The position numbers and the translations under genes were made by a program. Source: Cercis canadensis (Eukaryota > Streptophyta > Magnoliopsida > Fabales > Fabaceae). From it: a DNA stretch of 64,000 nucleotides. The DNA is taken from contig QAOA01003799.1 of assembly GCA_003255065.1 (NCBI GenBank), positions 594,797 to 658,796 on the forward strand. The letters are read 5' to 3'. Below, one piece after another: positions 62,301 through 64,000 of this stretch. Every line of letters starts with the position of its first letter. The first letter of the stretch is position 1. Below the pieces are notes generated by a model that worked only from the letters and a program-made list of their open reading frames with translations, did no database searches and was not told where the DNA came from.

Positions 62301-63426
62301 AAAGTGAACATATCACCTTGATAATTAATAGTAACCTTTCTTCTTTAATATTTTCATTTTTCTTTGTTTCCTTTTTTTTTTTTTTTTTAAATTGTTTTGT
62401 TTAAGTTCCTTAACTGGCTTTTTAAATGTTGTACTTGTATGATTATTTTTTTGTTTTCATATCTGGCCATAATTTCCTTGAGTTTATTCTTGAATGTTGA
62501 TTAGGATTCTATGGATTGTAGAGACTCCTGGAGGGAACTGTTTGACGTTGTGATTGCTAAGGCCAATAAACCATTGTTTTATATGTCTGAGCATCCATTC
62601 CGGTTCGTATCCTACAGTGTGGTTGGTTCTTTTAATTTAATTTACGTTTTTGCACTTGACTCAATTATATGATATGGGGATTTTTATCAATTTTCTAAGT
62701 TGAGGAAATGTTTTTGGTTGCGAATTCACCTCTTCCTGAGATGAACTCTATATGTGCACGTGTTTTTTTAGTCTATATTTTCTTTTTATTGAATAATTTC
62801 TGCTTAGCTAATGTGGACCAGTTTATTTTGCTTCAGCTTTTTTCCCCCTTTTTATCTTTCTCTTTTCATCTCTGACTCTTGAGTTTGTATTCTTGATTCT
62901 CTGACAAGGCCCTGAATGNCGTGTTTATTTAGTCTATATTTTCTTTTTATTGAATAATTTCTGCTTAGCTAATGTGGACCAGTTTATTTTGCTTCAGCTT
63001 TTTTCCCCCTTTTTATCTTTCTCTTTTCATCTCTGACTCTTGAGTTTGTATTCTTGATTCTCTGACAAGGCCCTGAATGTCATTGACTCTTCCTTGCAGT
63101 TGTTATGACGTAGAGAAGGACACTTTAGCTTACACAAAGGTTGATGCATTTCATCCGGATAAAATTTATTATCATGGATGCCTGAAATCTTTCCTCCAAA
63201 TAACCAAGTGGAAAGGCCCAGAGGTTTATATATTTTTTTAATGTTTTATAAGCCAGTCTTTCTTTCTTAGACTTTGCAAAGTTTTAATTGTGAAGCAAAG
63301 CTATATCATGGGGAAAAAAATCTGTATTTTCATCAGGTGATATATTTTGGAGATCACCTATTTAGTGACTTGAGAGGGCCCTCAAAGGCTGGTTGGCGGA
63401 CAGCTGCAATCATCCATGAACTAGAG
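59314..63426 (+). CDS. HAD-type cytosolic-IMP/GMP-like 5'-nucleotidase (NT5DC family), 3' end off window
   Basis: Eleven exons are visible: 59314-59358, 59484-59517, 59708-59917, 60006-60142, 60241-60390, 60723-60824, 61455-61619, 61867-61977, 62505-62602, 63100-63223 and 63337-63426, giving 422 codons before the right edge. The N-terminus MASLRRLLPIRFS looks like a mitochondrial presequence. HAD motifs are in order: FDYDYTLAHY (motif I, nucleophile Asp115 and Asp117), LLTNSP (motif II, about 301-304), and FGDHLFSD (motif IV, Asp398/Asp403). Strongly conserved family stretches include YPEICMTFKYDPTFPIRGLY, RHIGRDQARSLVGLMDFFCF and RGPSKAGWRTAAIIHELE. Relatives are purine 5'-nucleotidases or NT5DC proteins of uncertain substrate. 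Early exons 1-2 are the least certain. The N at 62919 lies in intron 9 and does not touch coding sequence. Confidence 0.9.
62759..63079. repeat. Direct 160-base duplication meeting at an N (62919)
   Basis: Copies 62759-62918 and 62920-63079 are equal in length with one difference and abut the N. They lie in intron 9 of the nucleotidase gene. Probable contig-end overlap kept twice. Confidence 0.85.
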
Positions 63427-64000
63427 GTACTCCGTTTTCTAATTCTTGCAAGTCTAGATTTTTGAACTTGTTTTCATTATCTGCCTTGAATTTCTTGTAG
63501 TTGGATAAGAGGAGGTGTGTCTCCTTTTATGGGCTTCATATTGTCTCTTGGAAACAGGCATGAGAATGTTGCACTACATTTCTTTTCCCATCTGCAAGTA
63601 CATGTGTGTGTAAATATGTATGTATGGTCAAGTATCCTAGGAGGTTGTTTCCTTGAACAGTGTTAATAATAACTCTTCACCTGCACTTCTTATTTTGTAC
63701 TTGTACATGTTAGTTTTTACTTTTTCTTGATTTGTTCTCTGGTTGGTATCATTTGAATTTATTAACTTAGCCAATGTACATTTCTTCCTTGGAATGTGTC
63801 AATAAGTGGTTACCATCATTGATTGTAGTATACGGTCCTTTGAAATAGGCAAGAGGCTTTGTCAGTTGGTAATGATGTAGCTGACTAAGTAATTTTCCTG
63901 TTCACTAGTTTGTTTTGTCATTACTCTGTGCGTCTAGAATAGTACATGTTAGATGATAAATAGTTGCTAATTATAACTTTTCTTTCCATTGATATGGAAT
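63427..64000. other. Intron of the nucleotidase gene
   Basis: After the donor at 63427 no further exon of the family (expected to continue past HELE) was found, so the next coding exon should lie beyond the window. Confidence 0.6.

Noticed and set aside
1..64000. CRISPR arrays, operons, bacterial systems, tRNA or rRNA genes
   Set aside because: Nothing of the kind was seen; the window is plant nuclear DNA. A tRNA scan was not possible, so a single tRNA could have been missed.

Overview
This is nuclear DNA from a eudicot plant. The genes are split by short AT-rich introns with GT/AG borders, spacers are AT-rich and full of small transposons, and every confident protein belongs to a familiar land-plant family. 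A woody rosid (for example Citrus) would fit, but the sequence alone does not settle the species. Nine isolated N bases (16739, 22482, 33155, 49284, 49898, 50935, 51988, 55604, 62919) mark it as a draft assembly.

Left third (1-21400): about 6 kb of spacer, then two tandem WAT1-related/UMAMIT transporter genes (6179-8096 and 9263-10980, + strand) with the same seven-exon structure. A TETRASPANIN8-like gene (12593-15003, - strand) follows, then a 0.67 kb terminal-inverted-repeat element (17643-18312) and a four-exon gene for cytochrome c oxidase subunit 6b (18930-21374, - strand).

Middle (21600-39640) is transposon-rich. It holds a 1.8 kb Mutator-like element with a 9-bp target duplication that carries a fragment of a hybrid proline-rich protein gene (21662-23462), and a 0.4 kb MITE (23521-23918). 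Next come a FLX-like coiled-coil gene (24416-26059, - strand), a decayed Helitron helicase (29660-30465), a secreted glycine/serine-rich protein gene (31469-31924) and the 5' part of a PPR gene that breaks off next to GC-motif repeats (33105-34010). Last is a full-length but broken Ty1/copia retrotransposon with both LTRs, primer site and 5-bp target duplication (34267-39631).

Right third (39640-64000): an intronless UDP-glucuronate 4-epimerase gene (45072-46367), a small secreted prolamin-like/ECA1-type cysteine-rich gene (49979-50461) with a decayed relative downstream, an eight-exon HD-domain hydrolase gene (52836-57073) and the first eleven coding exons of an HAD-type 5'-nucleotidase gene running off the right edge (from 59314).

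The genes do not form one pathway; this is an ordinary euchromatic plant neighbourhood. The most unusual things are the gene-capturing Mutator-like element, two further TIR elements with readable target duplications, a foldback element, and the pattern that five of the nine N bases sit exactly between two copies of the same sequence. That pattern looks like unmerged contig ends or haplotypes rather than biology, and it distorts one gene model. I found no clearly novel biological system.
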